Assembly (NCBI GenBank): GCA_905221605.1
Contig: CAJNDS010002404.1
Coordinates: 62,001 to 126,000 of the forward strand
DNA length: 64,000 bases
Direction: 5' to 3'
Source of the DNA: Symbiodinium natans
Taxonomy: Eukaryota > Sar > Dinophyceae > Suessiales > Symbiodiniaceae
Made by a program: the position numbers and the translations under genes. Below, in pieces: positions 29,194 through 40,019 of this stretch. The notes below the pieces were generated by a model. It was not told where the DNA came from. It was given only the letters and a program-made list of their open reading frames with translations, and made no database searches. The first letter of the stretch is position 1. Every line of letters begins with the position of its first letter.

Positions 29194-30077
29194 GTGACCA
29201 GTACGAGGCGCTTAGGGAAAGTTTAAGGAGTATGCAGTCCCCCATCTTGTAGCACCCTCATATTTTGAATACTCGACCCAGAACCCCTCCTACCTTCGAT
29301 GAAGGCACATTCCTTAAACCCTATACAGATCTCGCCAAAAAAACAAAAAAGGGGGTCGATTTGCACGGCACAGGGTAAGGTGGATTGCCGGAACTTCCCA
29401 AAATAGGGTCCCTTGGTATATCCAACAGGAACAGTCGGTTTGCTGTCCTGATCATAGTAAACCCCCAAAACGGGTACCTGGAGCATGTTTGCACTAACAG
29501 TTTGCAAAATGGCATCGCAGGTGAAGCTCTACATCTCTGGGAAGTACCGTGCAGTGACGTGGTCCAAGATCACATAAACACCTTCCACAGACTTCCGCAC
29601 ATTCGTCAGACGCGTCATGGTATTCAAAATTGAAGGGGCTCTTCCAAGCAACCAAGCAAAGATAGCTGAGTGGTCCTCTCCAGCCAGACTTTACCCCAAT
29701 CTTCTCGCCATCCAGTCGTTGACTCACAGGCAGAAGTGAAAAAGGCCCGTAAAAATGCACATGTTTGCGGCACAGCCCTAAACCCTAAACCCTAAACAAG
29801 GGGATCCAGATATTTGGGGGGCATCTATCAGGGTCCCTCAATATCGTAAACCCCTGTTGAAAAGCACGTCAAAACCTCCCCTGCCGGTCCAAGCCAAGCC
29901 AGAAGCAAGTAGCCCCTGAGATGCGTTGAGGGTCCTTTTGCAAGCTTCTGAGAGCCGATTTCCACCAAGGGCTTTGGGTTTAAGGGTTTAGGGTTTGGGG
30001 TTTGAACTGCCGCCTCCTCAGCGAGTCTTGATACAAACAGCAAGCTGAACGCGCGGTTCGGCGCACGGTGGCCAGCC

Positions 30078-30573
30078 ATGGGCAAAGCTGTCGCATCCCG
30101 GCAAGTCTTAGATTCTGCGCTCCTTGTGACAGTCTTGCACACAGTTCGGACGTTCACGAGACCCATCCTAAAGCCTGAGCCCCAAACCTTCACACGCAAG
30201 GCCAAAGCGAAGAAGCTGCTCAAGAAGAGAGCAAGCTCAAAAGCCGCTTCCTCTGTCGGAGCTGCTGAGCCAGCAAAGAAGCCGCCGATGAAGAAGCTGA
30301 AAATGAAGAAGAAGAAGACGGCCGCGAAGGTCCAAAAGGCAAGTCTCGCATTTGAGAGGCAGACGTGCGAGCCTTCTTTCTGCAAGTCCTTTCCCCCCAA
30401 GAAAAAGTGTTGCCCTCCTAAACCCTTAGCCCTGAACCCTCTGGCACTCGAAAAAGCAGGCTGATGAAGCGAAAGCCCAGCAAACGGCAAAGGAGGCGCA
30501 GCCCAAAGAGCGGCTTCCTTGCATGTTTGGTGACCAAAACCTCAATCCCACCAGACTCCTTCCCTTGCAGTAA
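30078..30573 (+). CDS. Lysine-rich protein, C-terminal exons
   Basis: Exon 30201-30329 (43 codons) reads AKAKKLLKKRASSKAASS, then VGAAEPAKKPPMKKLKMKKK and KTAAK. A GT donor follows. Exon 30460-30573 reads ADEAKAQQTAKEAQPKERLP, then CMFGDQNLNPTRLLPLQ and stop TAA at 30571-30573. The join is in phase. The Lys/Ala-rich tail is typical of nucleic-acid-binding or nuclear basic tails, but no family is recognised. The frame is open back to an ATG at 30078, but the part before 30201 looks like intron. It could be the 3' end of the KS gene or a separate short gene. Confidence 0.6.
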
Positions 30574-30954
30574 CATGAGGATTCACAGGGATTTAGGGTG
30601 TTTAGGGTTTAGGGTTTAGGGTTCGTAGGGTTTCGGGGTTGAAAGCACAGTTGGGCCAAGGACGTCTGCGTCCTGCGCGCTTTGCGAAGGCCTGGTACCC
30701 TTGGAAGGCACCATGCGCCACTTGGACATACAAGCACTCCAACAAATTTGCACGACGGTTGCTCGCGTGGCTGTTTCTATACGAATACACGAATAATGCA
30801 CTAGAAACATAATGACAATATAACTGACCATATAAAGATGTAAGATTTCAGACTACGACAAAAAAATGTTCGGATATTCGAATATAGCCATTGAAAAGTA
30901 GAATAGAACAATAGAATTGAATCCCCTCCTTTTGCTTCAGAAAGACGCATCGGA

Positions 30955-31385
30955 ACCCTAAACCCTTGCACCTTAAACCTAAACCTTAAACCCTAAACCC
31001 TAAAGACCCCAAACCCAAAAACACCCTAAACCTTAAACCTTAAACCCTAAAATCCCTAAACCCTTATACCTTAAACCCTACACCGAAACCCCTAAACCCT
31101 AAACCTTCATAAACCCTAAACCCTAAAAGGCTCTAAGCCCTTATACCTTAAACCCTGAACCCTTGTACCCTAAACCCTACACCGTAAACCCTAAGCCTTA
31201 AACCTTAAACCTGAAAAGACCCTAAACCAAACAATGAAAAAGTTCCTAAACCCTTTACCTTAAATCCTGAACCCTAAACCTTGAACCCTGAAACCCTAAA
31301 CCCTTTACCTTAAACCCTAAGCCCGAAAAGACCCTAAACGCTTTACCTTAAACCCTGAACCCTAAACCTTAAACCCTGAAACCCA
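30955..31385 (-). repeat. Decayed CCCTAAA tract
   Basis: More than 400 bases of loosely spaced CCCTAAACC/CTTAAACC/CCTTTACC units, the most diverged of the telomere-type arrays and nearly the last in the window. Confidence 0.9.
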
Positions 31386-31386
31386 G

Positions 31387-31475
31387 GATGTCGCGGATGC
31401 GGCCGAGCCATGGTGGCAGAAGCTCGACCGTCCTGAAGGGATGCAGAGAACTGCTCCAGAAAAAAAGCGAACAGG
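31387..31475 (+). CDS. Candidate exon, unknown protein
   Basis: After AAACCCAG the frame reads DVADAAEPWWQKLDRPEG, then MQRTAPEKKRT, and the donor GT is the first unit of a TTTAGGG array at 31476. It shows the same exon/array arrangement as region 1. The gene it belongs to is unclear. Confidence 0.4.
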
Positions 31476-32142
31476 GTTTAGGGTTTAGGGGTTTAGGGTT
31501 TAGGGTTTAGGGTTTAGGAACATGTCAGCAGAGATTTGCACAACTTCAGGGTTCGAAATGCTTGCGAGTTGGGTGAAACTACATGGGACCCCGCGACCAA
31601 GCATGACTTCATGAAGAGTTTCATACATCACGACATTCTGTTGCAACTACTGCCCGAAGCATGATGTGATGTGCTTCCAGTTTGCCTGCATGATCTCAAT
31701 TCTTGCATCGCTTCGTCTCTGCCCGCTTTGCGGTCATCGGGCAGGGGTCTTCTGAGTTCCTGTGCGCCACAGATCGTATTTAGCTCTGGCTGGAGCTGTG
31801 CTCTCTCCATGGGCACAGGTAACAACATTTGGTGTAGTTTACGGACGCACGCCTATGCCACTGTCGCAGCAGTGGCACTCGAACAGCGAGCGGCCCTGAC
31901 CACCCCAATGCCAACATGGCGAAATAACTTGCTACAATGCCAACCACCTGACATGCATGTTAGTCGGAGCAACACAAAACAAAGTATTATTACACCTTGT
32001 AGTGTTTATATTTTTTTTTATGTGTGGCGTCGACCTCACAATTCCCCCCTTGAATCCTAAATCTTAAGCTTCCTTAGTGACAACTTCAGGTTCAGGGAAG
32101 GTTCGCATTTTCCCACAAGTACGGGATAATTAGCCCAGCGCC

Positions 32143-34021
32143 ATGGGCTGCGGAAACTCGAAGGTTGATGAAGACGACCAGACATCTTCAGAAGAAGACA
32201 GCTATGGTGGAGCCTTGCAAAATGGCTTCGGGCCCCTTGATTGGGGCATTTCCACCGAGCAGGTTGAAGAGGTAATGAGAGACAAGCGATGCATCACCAA
32301 GACTGTCATGAACATCACCGACACAGGCAGCTCCACAATGCGAAGCTTGGTGTCAGACTGCATGGTCAATTGGGCTACGACTCAAGCAAACCAATAGAAT
32401 TTGTCAATAGCAGCCAACCATAAATGCAGCAAGCAAGAAGATATATTCACAGACAACAACAACCGCAATTTTCACGAACTGTAATCATGCAGTTGCATGG
32501 CTTGCAGTTGCATGGCTGACTCTTTTGGACAACTGCCTTGCCGGAGGGACGATCATAGTGCAAAGATAAAGAACAACAGTAACAGTTCATAATTAGCAAA
32601 CATCGAAATCGTTTTGTATCAAAAGCAGAACAGAAGTAGCGGAATGACCGTGATCAGATAAGTGGTTTGCACTTGCCGTGTGACTAGTAAAGAAATTCCT
32701 GCAAAGACTGGAAGCGAGAGAGTTAACGCAGTCCTACACAGAAGCTCTCGAACTCGACAAACAAGTAGCAACGATTACAGCAAAAATGATATTCCAGTCA
32801 GCAGCTGCAGCAATAGCAGTCGCCGAAGGCAAAAGACGTCTCAGGAGCATGTCTGTGTTAACGAATTGATCAGCATTCCTGTTTGGACAAATTGCTGCAG
32901 AGACATCTAAGGAAACATTGTGGACAAGATTGTTGTCCCCGCGACAGCCAGCACTGGCACTGGATATGCTCTGTACCTGAACAAGAGCGAACCGTTGAAG
33001 GCCAAGGTAATGGTGTCTCATGCCTGGGACGAATACTACCGAGACTTCGCGCTGGCCTTGCAGAAGGCAGGAAGGCCTGGACCATTCTGGATTTGCGCAT
33101 TTGCCATCTACCAGCCAGAAGACATCCCAGAACTGACCATTGCAAAGCAACTTGGTCCTGATCCATCGCGAGGGCCTTTCTCTGCTGTGTTGAAGTCAGC
33201 GGACGCCATGCTTTGCATCGTGACAACGTCCTGCGACATCTATGCGAGGTCAGAGGGATAAGGCGCCCGAATCCCGACGCGTGTGACCTTGTGACCTCGA
33301 AAACAACCCCTAAACTATACGTGCATTCAACTTCTCCGATCCTAAGCACGGTTTTCCTCCCATGCCATACACACATACATACGATTTGCTTCCCTGACAG
33401 GATGTGGTGCGTTTTCGAGATGTACACCGCCCTGCAAGTAGGCCAGTTGACCAAAAAGGGCCATGTTGTCTTCTCTCAATGTTGAATCAACAGTCTCTTT
33501 CTGCAGGGGGCGGTTTCGGAAGCCATGGTGATCTCGTGGTGGTTTGTCAGAAATACAGTTGGGCATTTCTTGTTGTGTGTTCGGAAGCTATTCGGAGGAT
33601 CTCTCTTTGCAAAATGCCCACGTTGGCAGGAGTTCCGGTGCAGATGTTTGCCTTTGCCATCTCGCCGGCAGGGATGCCTGGTATCCGTGCTGGAGAATTG
33701 ACTAACGACCCCATCAAAGATACTTGCGAAAAGGCCATTGACACGAAGTCAGCCCGTTGCGGTCACCCATCGCAACCACAAAATGATGATGAGAAGGCGA
33801 TTCGGAAGAATATCGAGGCAATGCCCGGAAGCTACACAACTCTTGACGAAGCCATTGAGCTCGCCAGGCTGCAATACCTCAAGGATACCTTGAATTCTCA
33901 AGACTTGCAGGATCGTGCTGCAATGTTGAAGGGTAGGCCTTTCACTGAAGACCCCAGGGAGGTGTACCAGCAGGCTATCAGCACAGTGGAGGCTCGATTT
34001 TGTGGCACGCTGCGACCATAG
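32143..34021 (+). CDS. N-myristoylated(?) TIR-like domain protein, four exons
   Basis: Exon 1 starts ATG at 32143 (MGCGNSKVDEDDQTSSEEDS), a Gly-2/Cys-3 N-terminus fitting myristoylation and palmitoylation, which would place the protein at a membrane. Its 3' end is unsettled; the frame closes at 32397. Exon 2 (32912-33248) carries VMVSHAWDEYYRDF, FWICAFAIYQPED and RGPFSAVLKSADAMLCIV, ending with AG and a GT donor. Exon 3 (33401-33459) reads MWCVFEMYTALQVGQLTKK with a GC donor. Exon 4 (33630-34021) reads GVPVQMFAFAISPAGMPGIR through ARFCGTLRP to a TAG stop. Phases of exons 2-4 agree. The SHAW...WCVFE order is that of TIR-like folds in protists. Whether it signals or cleaves NAD cannot be told. 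Confidence 0.75.
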
Positions 34022-34287
34022 TTTCACAAGTGTTTGATGATATCTTGCCTCATCCCAACAGAATTTTTTGCATTGATTGCAAGTAGTTCTTGCTGGAGAG
34101 CACGGAGGCTTTGGCCGCTAAGATCTGGGCTCGAAAACTTGCTTGCGGCTGCACGACTTCGAAGGTTTTGTAAAACCCGAACCCCACCCTAATCTTCTCA
34201 GCCGACACTCCAACCTTGATCCAAAGCCCGGATCCTTAAACCTCAAATCCCCAACTGCGTCAACCCCCAAGCCCTAAATGCTGGAGC

Positions 34288-34387
34288 NNNNNNNNNNNNN
34301 NNNNNNNNNNNNNNNNNNNNNNNNNNNNNNNNNNNNNNNNNNNNNNNNNNNNNNNNNNNNNNNNNNNNNNNNNNNNNNNNNNNNNNN
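34288..34387. other. Assembly gap, 100 N
   Basis: Exactly 100 undetermined bases, the usual placeholder for a scaffold join of unknown length. Sequence on the two sides may not be contiguous. Confidence 0.98.
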
Positions 34388-34539
34388 TGTTAGACTTGGG
34401 CATGGCGTTCCATCACAACAGGAGTCCAAAAGAAGGCTTGAAACCTTGCAAAGGCCTCCGTGTCCGCTTGTGAACCGATTAAGCACTTGCAGTCGTTATT
34501 GTAGAGTTTAGGCTCTAGGGTGGAACCCTGACTCCGCAG

Positions 34540-34672
34540 GTGTTGACGGGGTGTCGCCTGTTTTTTGGCATTGTCCCAGCACGGCGGAACGGGCAATTTG
34601 AACAACAGCAGCCTGTGCAAGGTTCCAAAAGTTTAGAAAGTAGGGCGGTAAAGGTGGAGCAAGGTCTAGGCT
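34540..34672 (+). CDS. Weak candidate exon after the gap
   Basis: After ACTCCGCAG the frame reads VLTGCRLFFGIVPARRNG, then QFEQQQPVQGSKS, and stops at 34672. The minus strand over the same bases also has an open frame (34508-34735, starting MATATKAWVRSILEGGQ), so the strand is not secure. Confidence 0.25.
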
Positions 34673-34700
34673 GACGGCCTCAACCTGCCCTCCTTCAAGA

Positions 34701-34807
34701 ATGGAGCGCACCCAGGCTTTCGTCGCCGTAGCCATGGCGCTCGTTACTTTCCTTGGGTGCTCTGTCCGATCACAAACCCTGAGCTGTGCGAGCCTGAGAG
34801 CCTAAAC
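34701..34807 (+). CDS. Possible signal-peptide first exon
   Basis: The ATG at 34701 opens MERTQAFVAVAMALVTFLGC, then SVRSQ: a charged start, a hydrophobic core and a small-residue cleavage site. The frame stops at 34807, so it would have to splice out before that. The exon at 35513 is a possible partner. The minus strand is an alternative reading. Confidence 0.35.
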
Positions 34808-35512
34808 CTTCAAGAAAATACGCGACGCGCTGTACTGCTATTTCAACCATCAGAGCCAACACCCTCAAGCAATCTATACTGGTTCTTAATATTGAAGCCC
34901 CGAACCTGAACCCTAAAGTACAGACTGCGTCAGTAATTCAGGGAGATGGGGCCCGGTCTGTAGGGCTGAAACTTGCGGTGCGGCTGAAACTTGCATTTAG
35001 TTGGGTTGACCCCGTTGAGCGGCGTTTTGTTGGTTGCGAGGTTAAGGGTTCGTGGGTTTATGGTATGCTCACGGCTTATTGCGTTTTTTTTGGAGCCTGT
35101 GACTTCACGGGATTCCATATTATTCTCTTGCTTCAAAGCCCCAAAGCCCCAAACCCGAAGAATCTGAGAACGGAATCCATTGCCACTCCACTCCCTGTAA
35201 CTTCGCCGCAGCTGTGCTTGACGCCGCTTCTCAAACCCTAAACCCTAACCCTGGACCCTAAACCCTTTGCCCTTGCTCGTCTTCGGCTTGCCAAAACGAA
35301 CTCTGCTCAGCTACATTCAGGTATCGGGTATCTTGCTTGAGTCTCGGTTTCCTCTACAGGATTCTACCGGCTTCAGGGTTTCAGTGAGCCAGGGCTACGT
35401 TTTTTTGGTTGACAAAATCCTAAACCTTAAACCTAAACCCAGACCGCGCCCGCCAACCTTAAACTTTAAACCCTGAACCGTATCCTAAACCCTAAGCCCA
35501 ATACAGCCCCAG

Positions 35513-35602
35513 GCGTGGCATCTACTGCTCTCGCAGCCGTGCTCGCGACGGCACGCCTGGCCTGCCAGAACGTGCAGATTCCAGATTGCCAAGAGTTGCA
35601 GG
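35513..35602 (+). CDS. Candidate exon, Ala-rich, two cysteines
   Basis: The acceptor AGCCCCAG, two bases, then VASTALAAVLATARLACQ and NVQIPDCQELQ, with a GT donor (CAGG then GTATGG). The hydrophobic start plus Cys pair suits a secreted or lumenal protein. Not recognised. Confidence 0.45.
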
Positions 35603-37470
35603 GTATGGTTTCCGGGCTTAGGGCTAGGGGCACGCAGCTTTGCAGGGTCTAAAACTCGGTGATTATGCCGATTTCGCATGTATACATGCACTGTATATAC
35701 TGTGTACACATACATGCTAGATCCGTTCAGAGCCCTGGGTTCGGATACGGGTCTTGCACGCTTTGGTTCTTTGGATGTGTGCTGGCTCTGGCTTTTCGAG
35801 CTTTAGCGCTGATGGCTCTGCACCTCAGCCCACGCACTTCCAGAGTATCCAAGGAAACAAAGCGCATACTGCAGATCTGGCACGGTTTCGATCGTGCAAC
35901 TGGGCCAAACGTGGCGCTTTTTTGCTTGCCATGGATATGCTGTATGCCCTCGTGGACACCTGAATCTGAACAGTGAGTCCATGACTTCACGCTCGGTGAG
36001 CCCACATCTCAGGTCGACGCAATGCTGCGTCGCCGCGTCCGGCGTGTGGCCCGGCCTGCGTAAGACCTTTTGGCTAGCCTTTGCCTTGGGGCTTCCGTGG
36101 GCTGGGGTCCTTTACTGCATGTTTGATGGCGCGCTTGATGGAATCATACCTTGAGCTGTCGCGGTGTCGTCTTTTTCGCGGGACTTAGGCAATTAGAACC
36201 AGCTTGCGCCAGTGCAAAGCCTTACGTCAGCAATACGCTCGAGACACAATGGCGTATGCCATTTTATGAGATGTGCTGCTTCAAAACTTTCTTGTTACGA
36301 TCAGTAAAATCGTTGGAACCCTGTCTATCTGCAGCGCCTTAGTTTGGGGTTTGAGATGCTGGGCTGCCGGAGCTATTCTAACCAGACCAGACTTTGGGAG
36401 CTTGGGGTTTGCGTGGTCATTTAAAGGCGTCGAAGTTGCTGAATTAGCGACATGATTTGAGGATCGATGAAGAGAGGAAGAGAATGCAGAGATGGAGAGA
36501 ACAAGAATCAGATTGGGGAAAGGACATCAGGAATCCGCCGGGCATTTGCTTGTCGCTGCCCGAAAGGCCTTTTGCCAGGATCGAGCGCAGCAGAAATAAG
36601 CGTTGAAGCCCAAACAGATTGGGATGGGAAGATGGAATATTCGGCTCACTGTCTGAATGGGATGTTCAGCTGCTTCGAACACTTTCAAATACCCTCACTC
36701 GGGAGGCGGTGCCAACAGTCGAGGCATCGCCCCTTTCCACTCTGAGGGCATACTGGCAGGAGGTGCCTGGTGCGGGGGATGGCTGAATAATATTAGCCAT
36801 GGTCGGTCGGCGGCCCCTCCTTTTGACATCTGTGTTGTGTGAGGTGAGTGGAGTCCGATGAGCCCTCCCCCCTTTTCACCAACTTCTTGCCTCGGGTGAT
36901 GACGTTTTTCGGCCAGCGTGAAGTCCAACTCGAGGGGGTCGGAGGTCCCTCAGCAGGCAGGAGGGATAGCGCCTACAGCGTGGCTACCAGCTACCCCCAG
37001 TTGGCAGTCGCTCCTCACTCACTCACTCACTCACACTTTCGCAACGTACGTCTTCAATTTACGGGTATTACACATGGGCATCCTTTCGTTACAAAGCCAC
37101 CTACGAACCCATACCTCGCGACAAATTCGCACACTAGTTCGACCCAAGACTGTCGCGTAGAAGATTGCCGGTCAGGAAAATACCATTGGGAAGTAAGAAC
37201 AAAGTCTAGCGCAAGCCGCGTAGCTGGAATGTTCTTAGCAGTACTCCCGCAAGGCGCTGGTACGGTGGAAGGCGCTGCCTCCACGGCGCGGCGTGCCTGG
37301 CCAGGCCGGCTCTCAGAACCTTCATTCGTTTTGGAGCTATGCCCTGCGACTCATGTCCCCAAACTGCCACGGTAAGGACGCTGTTTTTGTACACCCGGGT
37401 CCTCTGGGGACGCCTGGGCATTCTAAAACTCAAAAGACGTTTGTTTCGGCGAAGGGCCACCGCAAACCAG
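35603..37470. other. No gene recognised
   Basis: I see only scattered short open frames and a small piece ESMTSRS (about 35979-35998) between plausible AG and GT sites. A TCACTCAC microsatellite lies at 37014-37034. Confidence 0.5.
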
Positions 37471-37582
37471 CCAGCGCTGCCTCTGAGGCCGTGGGGGCGA
37501 CGAGCGTGCCGCCGCATGTGCGCCCGAACCTGGGCAGCTCCGGCGCTGTGGGGCTGGACATGGCGCAGGGCGTGTGGCTCGG
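37471..37582 (+). CDS. Candidate exon, Gly/Val-rich
   Basis: After AAACCAG and two bases the frame reads SAASEAVGATSVPPHVRP, then NLGSSGAVGLDMAQGVWLG, with G/C-ending codons. The 3' end is unsure. Not recognised. Confidence 0.4.
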
Positions 37583-37697
37583 ACGAAGCTTGGGCTTGTC
37601 TGCAGGGCTCCAGTGGAAAGGTTCATGTTGGTCTATAGGTCCAGGTCTTGGAACTAGCGTACTGTAGTTACTGCCTCAAAGACCCTGGAATCCATCC

Positions 37698-37770
37698 CAG
37701 CTCCTACTGCTACTACTGCTACTACTGCCACTATTGCTACTGCGCACTGCTGCTGCTACTACTACCCTGC
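37698..37770 (+). repeat. CTA/CTG trinucleotide microsatellite
   Basis: Mixed TGC-TAC-TAC units, about 24 triplets. Confidence 0.9.
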
Positions 37771-39420
37771 AGTGGTAGCCTGATTATCCAGCTAAGCCCA
37801 CCGCAAAGGCTTCACAGAAAGCCAAAATGGGAGACCCCACCTCAATCTGCCGCCGCAAGGCTTGCGTCATTCGACGACATCGACTGAAGTGGCCTTGGCG
37901 GCGCTGGCTTCACGATGCTTCAGAGCTGCAGGGTTTTGGGCTGGAGGTAGTTTGCAAGGTGAAAGATCGCCAAAGACGTCCATGCATTCTCAGATCCCCA
38001 GACCGTCGTTCCAAATTTCACAAATTCTTCGAGCCTGACATCCTGAATCTTCACTTTTAGGCAAAAGGGTTTGTGGAGATTGGGGAGTTTCGCAAGGTGT
38101 CAGGAATTTTCCCAGAATGCCATTGCAGTTGCGCGAATGGCGTCTCCAGGTCATGCTGTTACCCTGGTTATTCGCCCGCAGTGGGCGAACATCCAAAAGG
38201 CTTGAGTTGAGGGCTTTCCGTATTTCTGTATTGAAAACCCCCTTTCGGAAAGGGTGGGCGGAAGAGAGGCCGTGTCGTCCAGAATTGTGAGCTCAGGCAA
38301 CACGCGTCAATGGCGGCTTAAAGTTACCACGTTGGGCTCTTGGTTCAGGGGATACCGTAGGGTCTTCATTAACGTCTAGGGGACCAGGATCCCGAAGTTT
38401 CAAGCAACCACATATGTGACAACCTGGCTCAACAAAGGGTGATGATATTATGGCGAGGTGATCATCGACTGGAGTCTTTGAGGGCACGGGTTTCTGTTCC
38501 CTCGCGGTGGTGCGGTCTCCTGTACGGTCAAACTGTCAACCTAGCGCCAATTACCCAAAGAGCACACACACAGGCACGACAAACTGCCAAGCTGTTGAAA
38601 ATGTGCCAGAGACCTTCAGAATAAAATGCTTGAGTATGCACTTTTTGGGCAGGGCTTTGTTTGCACCCCGAATTGGTTCCCTTTAAACCCTGTTCAGGAG
38701 TTTAGGCCTAGGTTCTAAATTCGGCTGGTCAGTCTCAAAAACTTCTGGAATGTCATCAGCGGACGGTCTAGTGAAGAAAGAACTACATAGATGGAACACA
38801 AGAAGAGTGGTTAAACATGTTGGTGAGGATGATGGTGCAGCCTAGTAAGAACTGTAGCTAGTTACGGTTCATACAAATCTACGAACCAGTGGGAACACAT
38901 CCTTCAACCTCCTCCCAGTTTTCAAACGATAAGGCTCTACGGAGCCGGGGGGACCACCCATATTGGGTCGTGCCCCCGGCTCCTCCACCGTCAGAGAGGG
39001 CGGGGCTTGCAAACGACAGTGGATCAAGGATGACATATAGTAGCTATTTTGTTGTTCATACAGGTATATACAGTACATTCCCTGACACCATGCTATTGTT
39101 GCGGTGCCGCTTTGTGAGCTGTGGCTGATACAACCATGAATCCACCTTGGCGGCACTTTGGATGGTTTTTTTCAGGTGAAATCTCTCTCTTCTTCCCTCC
39201 TTACACCCCTAAAGCGAGCGGATTTTTGTGGGGGCATTTGCGGGCAGCATTTTCATCCCCTTGCTATGGAAGGCGGGAACCCGAAACGCGGGAGGTGAGG
39301 GACTATGGGGCCAGCCCGGCGGGCGCTGGGTGAGTCCTTTACGCGACGATCCCCAATGGACCCCCTGCTCCTGCAAAACTTCTCCGGGCCCCGATAAACC
39401 CGCGTGCTGTCAGCACATCC
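37771..39420. other. No gene recognised
   Basis: Short open frames occur on both strands without splice context or family resemblance. The inverted pair TCTACGGAGCCGGGGG (38938) and CCCCCGGCTCC (38971) makes a small hairpin. Confidence 0.5.
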
Positions 39421-39479
39421 TTCGCGCGTTTGCAGTACGACCTTCTTGTTGTTGTAGTTATTATTGTTGTTCGCCATTC

Positions 39480-40008
39480 GTGGTCCGTGCTTCGTTGTTC
39501 GTCCTTTCGTCGTCGGTTGTTGTCGTTGTCATCGTCATCGCCAGCGGCATGGTCATCGACATATTCATCGTTGTCATCGTGATCATCGCTGTCATCGTCG
39601 TTATCGTCGTCATCGTCGTGTGTCGTCGTCGTGTGTCGTCGTCGTATGTCGTCGTCGTATGTCGTCGTCGTATGTCGTCGTCGTATGTCGTCGTCGTATG
39701 TCGTCGTACGCCGGCGTCGTATGTCGGCATCTTACGTCGTCGTCGTATGTCGTCGCCTGTCGTCGTCGGTCGTCGACTGTGTCGTCGTGCTCTGTCGTCG
39801 TCCGTCGTCGTCGTCCGTCGTCGTCGCGTGTCGTCGTCCGTCGTCGTCACCTGTCGTCTGTGCTCGTCTGTCGTCGTGTGTCGTCGTTTGTCGTCGCCTG
39901 TCGTCGCCTGTCGTCGTCTGTCGTCGTCTGCCGTCGTCTGTCGTCTGTCGTGTCGTCGTCTGTCGTGTCATCGTCTGTCGTGTCGTCGTCTGTCGCGTCG
40001 TCGGACCA
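39480..40008 (+). repeat. TCG-rich low-complexity tract
   Basis: About 530 bases built from TCGTCG, GTCGTCATCG, TCGTATGTCG and TCGTCTGTCG units. Long open frames appear in all three + frames and on the minus strand because the repeat lacks stops. They are not genes. Confidence 0.95.
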
Positions 40009-40019
40009 GCACGCCGAGA

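Larger units (their letters stand above)
67..31500. repeat. Interspersed TTTAGGG/CCCTAAA arrays within introns
   Basis: Dozens of short arrays of the heptamer TTTAGGG or its complement, from 2 to about 25 units, many degenerate (TTTCGGG, TTTGGGG, CTTAGGG), fill this region. Where exons can be placed, the G-rich form usually follows the exon (5' part of the intron) and the C-rich form usually precedes the next exon (3' part). Examples are the flanks of the exons at 2377, 4624, 8479, 8915, 11397 and 21032. The unit matches the plant-type telomere repeat, but the arrays are internal, short and in both orientations, so this is not a chromosome end. After about 31.5 kb they become very rare. Confidence 0.95.

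Noticed and set aside
29828-30490. 220-residue minus-strand open frame
   Set aside because: It is the antisense of the lysine-rich exons: the Phe-rich stretch is simply the complement of AAG codons.
34508-34735. Minus-strand open frame starting MATATKAWVRSILEGGQ
   Set aside because: It is plausible in composition, but the + strand has a signal-peptide-like start over the same bases and all firm genes are on +. Left undecided.
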